Assembly (NCBI RefSeq): GCF_002269255.1
Contig: NZ_CP022823.1
Span: forward strand, 1,798,001 to 1,862,000
Direction of reading: 5' to 3'
Origin: Klebsiella quasivariicola
GTDB lineage: Bacteria > Pseudomonadota > Gammaproteobacteria > Enterobacterales > Enterobacteriaceae
DNA length: 64,000 nucleotides
Position numbers and translations under genes: made by a program. Below are positions 61,206 to 64,000 of the stretch, piece by piece (position 1 is the first letter of the stretch; each line of letters begins with the position of its first letter). The notes below the pieces were generated by a model. The model saw nothing but the letters and a program-made list of their open reading frames with translations. It did no database searches and had not been told where the DNA came from.

Positions 61206-61234
61206 CAGATGGCTTAATGCCGTCTGTATTTTTT
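61206..61234 (+). terminator. intrinsic terminator-like hairpin after manB
   Basis: CAGATGGC and GCCGTCTG form an 8-bp stem (one T-G wobble) around TTAAT, followed by TATTTTTT. It begins eight bases after the manB stop and lies inside the capsule operon, ahead of two more genes on the same strand. It should cause partial termination unless RfaH-modified polymerase reads through. Confidence 0.7.
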
Positions 61235-61281
61235 GGTTTGGAGAACTATATATTACTGTGTGTAAATTTCAGGAATTTGAT

Positions 61282-62436
61282 ATGCTAAAGGATAAAAGTA
61301 TTGGTATTGTTGCTGACTGGTTAGTTACATATGCAGGATCAGAAAAAGTTATTAAGGAGTTTCTAAGTGTTTATCCTGACGCAAATTTATATTCTGTTGT
61401 GGATTTCTTAAACAAAGAGGACCGTGCGTTTTTCCGTGGAAAAGAAGCTACTACGACGTTCATTCAAAGATTGCCATTCGCTCGCAAAAAATATCAAAAA
61501 TATCTCCCAATAATGCCATTTGCGATTGAACAGCTAGATGTGTCAAAGCATGACATTGTGATATCCAGTAGCCATGCAGTAGCAAAGGGCATACTCACTG
61601 GACCTGATCAACTGCACATTAGTTATGTCCACTCACCGATACGTTATGCTTGGGATTTACAGCATCAATACCTGCGTGAAGCAGGCCTAACTAATAATCT
61701 AAAAGGGTTAATTGCAAAATGGATGCTTCATAAAATACGTTTGTGGGACTATCGTACAGCAAACGGTGTGGATCATTTTATTGCAAACTCTCAATTTATT
61801 GCAAGACGTATTAAGAAGGTATATGGAAGACATGCGGATGTGATATATCCCCCAGTTGATGTTGACAGATTTTCTCTTTGCGAATACAAAGATGATTATT
61901 ATTTTACAGCGTCTCGAATGGTGCCATACAAACGTATAGATGTAATCGTTGAAGCTTTTAATTTGTTACCGGATAAAAAATTAATAGTTATTGGTGATGG
62001 TACTGAAATGGACAAAATTAAGAAAAAAGCAGGGAGTAATGTCGAAATTCTTGGCTATCAGCCAAATGATATAATGACTGAATATATGCGAAAGGCGAAA
62101 GCATTTATCTTTGCTGCAGAAGAAGATTTCGGAATAACTCCAGTTGAGGCGCAAGCATGTGGGACGCCTGTTATAGCCTTTGGCAAAGGAGGTGCACTTG
62201 AAACAATTCGCCCCTATGGTGAGATAAATCCTACAGGCGTTTTTTTCCAAGAACAAGAGCCAATATCAGTGAAAGAGGCTGTTGAGTTTTTCGATAATAT
62301 TCACCAGTTTTTAACTCCCCACAATTGTAGAGAAAATGCTCTTCGTTTCTCTGAACAGCGGTTTAAAAACGAAATTAATAGTTATATTTCTGAGAAATGG
62401 GAATTGTTTGATAAAGGAAAAAAAATAGAATATTAA
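61282..62436 (+). CDS. wbaZ: WbaZ-like GT4 glycosyltransferase (probable mannosyltransferase)
   Basis: A 384-aa GT-B enzyme from ATG 61282 (site AGGAATTTGAT; a GTG eight codons earlier is less likely). Start LKDKSIGIVADWLVTYAGSEKVIKEFLSVYPDANLYSVVDFL and YVHSPIRYAWDLQHQYLREAGL are typical of WbaZ-type transferases found beside manCB and wbaP in Klebsiella and Salmonella polysaccharide loci. Donor domain: FTASRMVPYKRIDVIVEAFNLLPDKKLIVIGDG and EEDFGITPVEAQACGTPVIAFGKGGALETI with the E-x7-E motif. Likely adds mannose after the WbaP-transferred galactose; linkage not known. Confidence 0.82.
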   Translation: MLKDKSIGIVADWLVTYAGSEKVIKEFLSVYPDANLYSVVDFLNKEDRAFFRGKEATTTFIQRLPFARKKYQKYLPIMPFAIEQLDVSKHDIVISSSHAVAKGILTGPDQLHISYVHSPIRYAWDLQHQYLREAGLTNNLKGLIAKWMLHKIRLWDYRTANGVDHFIANSQFIARRIKKVYGRHADVIYPPVDVDRFSLCEYKDDYYFTASRMVPYKRIDVIVEAFNLLPDKKLIVIGDGTEMDKIKKKAGSNVEILGYQPNDIMTEYMRKAKAFIFAAEEDFGITPVEAQACGTPVIAFGKGGALETIRPYGEINPTGVFFQEQEPISVKEAVEFFDNIHQFLTPHNCRENALRFSEQRFKNEINSYISEKWELFDKGKKIEY

Positions 62437-62466
62437 CCATTTAACCGCTCTTATTAATAAATGATT

Positions 62467-62527
62467 GTATGGATAATCACTTATTTATAAATCAATAATT
62501 ATTCTGATGCTGATAATATATCCATAC
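62467..62527. repeat. inverted repeat in the wbaZ-wbaP gap
   Basis: GTATGGATA (62467-62475) and TATCCATAC (62519-62527) are exact inverted copies 43 bases apart in the 122-base AT-rich gap before wbaP. It could be a weak cruciform, an RNA long-range stem, or an operator for an internal promoter. Confidence 0.35.
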
Positions 62528-62558
62528 TACATTTTATCAGAGTATATAGTGAGGATCT

Positions 62559-63989
62559 ATGACTCGTTTAGCCCGCAACTTCTGGACAGGTGCATCTTTA
62601 GCGCTGTCCGATTTTATCGGATTTACTATTGCAATATTTTTTGCGGTACCATTGTCAAAATTTGCAATTTCTGACGCTGAAACCATTATTTTAAATTCAC
62701 ATATTAATGACTGGATTTTCCTTCACATATGTCTTGGTGGATGCTGTGTCGCATGGTATTCAATACGTTTACGACACTATTTTTATCGTAAAACTTTCTG
62801 GTTCGAATTGAAAGAAATTCTGCGAACGTTAGTTATTTTTGCCGTTATTGAAATTGCTGTTATGGCATTTGCACATTGGGAGTTCTCCAGAATAGCTTGG
62901 GTAGTCACATGGATCTCTGTTGTCATTTTGGTGCCAACATTCAGAATGTTAACAAAAGAAATTCTTGATAGAAGTGGATTATGGAAGCGACAGGCTATCA
63001 TAGTGGGTAATGGTGACAACGCTTTTGAAGCCTGGAAGGCTATTAATAGTGAGAAAAATTTAGGTTTTGATGTTATAAGTTTCATTGCAGTAGAAGAGGG
63101 AACCAGTGACACCAAGTCAATAAGTAATATTCCAGTCATTTGTTGCAGTCCTGCAACCTTGCCAGAATATGTAGATAAAAGAACACAGTTCATAGTTGCA
63201 TTAGAGACTAGTCAAGGAAATATTCGTAATGCTTGGCTTCGCTACTTTATGATTAATGGTTTTAGATATGTATCTGTAATTCCAACATTGCGCGGAATGC
63301 CGCTGGATAGTACTGATATGTCTTTTATTTTTAGTCATGAAGTCATGATATTTCGAGTGCATCAAAATTTAGCAAAATTATCTTCTCGAATTTTAAAGCG
63401 CACGTTTGATATTGTTGGTTCATTGTCTATTATATGTGCACTTTCACCACTTCTTGCATATATAGCATATAAAGTAAAAAGCGATAAAGGTCCAGCAATT
63501 TATGGACATGAACGAATTGGAAAGAATGGTAAACCATTTAAATGCCTAAAATTTCGCTCAATGGTCATAAATTCGAAAGAAGTTTTAGAAGAACTATTGA
63601 AATCAGATTCCCAAGCGAAGGCTGAATGGGATGCAACTTTTAAGCTTAAAGATGATCCGCGTGTTACAAGTATTGGTAAGTTTTTGCGCAAAACAAGCTT
63701 GGATGAACTTCCGCAACTTTTTAATGTACTCCGAGGTGAAATGAGTTTAGTTGGACCAAGGCCTATCATTACTGCAGAACTTGAACGTTATTCCGATGAG
63801 GTGGATTATTACTTACTTGGTAAACCGGGAATGACTGGCCTATGGCAAGTTAGTGGTCGAAGTGATGTTGATTATGAAACACGTGTTTACCTGGATGCAT
63901 GGTATGTTAAGAATTGGTCAATGTGGAATGATATTGCTATATTATTTAAAACTATAGGGGTAGTAGTGAAAAAGGATGGCGCCTATTAA
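62559..63989 (+). CDS. wbaP: undecaprenyl-phosphate galactose phosphotransferase WbaP
   Basis: Initiating enzyme of repeat-unit synthesis: transfers galactose 1-phosphate from UDP-galactose to undecaprenyl phosphate at the inner membrane. The 476-aa protein has four N-terminal TM segments (about residues 10-130), a Rossmann-like middle domain (KRQAIIVGNGDNAFEAWKAI), a re-entrant helix near 280 (KRTFDIVGSLSIICALSPLLAYIAYK), and the catalytic sugar-transferase domain with KFRSMV, DDPRVTSIGKFLRKTSLDELPQLFNVLRGEMSLVGPRP and GLWQVSGRSD. WbaP rather than WcaJ (glucose) is judged from the N- and C-terminal sequences. The stop lies 11 bases before the window end. Confidence 0.92.
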   Translation: MTRLARNFWTGASLALSDFIGFTIAIFFAVPLSKFAISDAETIILNSHINDWIFLHICLGGCCVAWYSIRLRHYFYRKTFWFELKEILRTLVIFAVIEIAVMAFAHWEFSRIAWVVTWISVVILVPTFRMLTKEILDRSGLWKRQAIIVGNGDNAFEAWKAINSEKNLGFDVISFIAVEEGTSDTKSISNIPVICCSPATLPEYVDKRTQFIVALETSQGNIRNAWLRYFMINGFRYVSVIPTLRGMPLDSTDMSFIFSHEVMIFRVHQNLAKLSSRILKRTFDIVGSLSIICALSPLLAYIAYKVKSDKGPAIYGHERIGKNGKPFKCLKFRSMVINSKEVLEELLKSDSQAKAEWDATFKLKDDPRVTSIGKFLRKTSLDELPQLFNVLRGEMSLVGPRPIITAELERYSDEVDYYLLGKPGMTGLWQVSGRSDVDYETRVYLDAWYVKNWSMWNDIAILFKTIGVVVKKDGAY

Positions 63990-64000
63990 GCGGTTATAAA

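Overview
The window looks like a chromosomal segment of a Klebsiella of the K. pneumoniae complex. It carries a D-arabinitol catabolic block (dalR-dalD-dalK-dalT), the enterobacterial order cyaR-trhP(yegQ)-mdtABCD-baeSR-yegD-alkA-udk-dcd-asmA-yegH, and then the start of a group 1 capsule (cps/K-antigen) locus: galF, cpsACP, JUMPstart, wzi, wza, wzb, wzc. The left 49 kb is GC-rich with dense GC-ending codons. From wza onward the sequence is strikingly AT-rich, as expected of the horizontally exchanged core of a capsule locus.

Layout. 1-3.65 kb: adenine salvage, with a truncated NCS2 purine permease and adenine deaminase facing a LysR regulator; a PurR-like operator lies in the gap. 3.7-8.6 kb: two paralogous secreted alkylsulfatases flank an IprA-like regulator. 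8.8-10.5 kb: a TPP riboswitch controls thiM-thiD. 10.7-11.7 kb: class I aldolase fbaB. 11.8-17.9 kb: the D-arabinitol operon, its SorC-type regulator and a HAD sugar phosphatase. 18.1-20.6 kb: yegS, the CyaR sRNA and trhP. 20.9-32.0 kb: the MdtABC RND pump, MdtD and the BaeSR envelope-stress system. 32.3-36.3 kb is a less conserved patch: a DAACS symporter, a LuxR-type regulator, a tiny membrane protein, and a two-component pair whose kinase has lost its dimerisation/phosphoacceptor domain. 36.5-44.3 kb: yegD, alkA, udk-dcd-asmA, a 123-bp tandem REP array and yegH. 44.3-64 kb: the capsule locus.

Capsule logic. GalF modulates UDP-glucose supply. ManC and ManB make GDP-mannose. WbaP loads galactose-1-phosphate onto undecaprenyl phosphate. 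Three GT4 glycosyltransferases (one WbaZ-like) extend the repeat unit, a polytopic protein is the likely Wzy polymerase, Wza-Wzb-Wzc export and regulate chain growth, and Wzi anchors capsule at the surface. A clan GH-A glycoside hydrolase with a signal-peptide-like N-terminus sits among these genes and is a candidate capsule-processing enzyme. No Wzx flippase, gnd or ugd is seen; these probably lie to the right. Candidate control elements are an RcsAB-box-like sequence, JUMPstart/ops, a perfect hairpin after wzc and an intrinsic terminator-like element after manB.

Start codons were chosen from family N-termini and ribosome-binding sites and often differ from the longest open frame. All names rest on recognising protein sequence; no database search was run.
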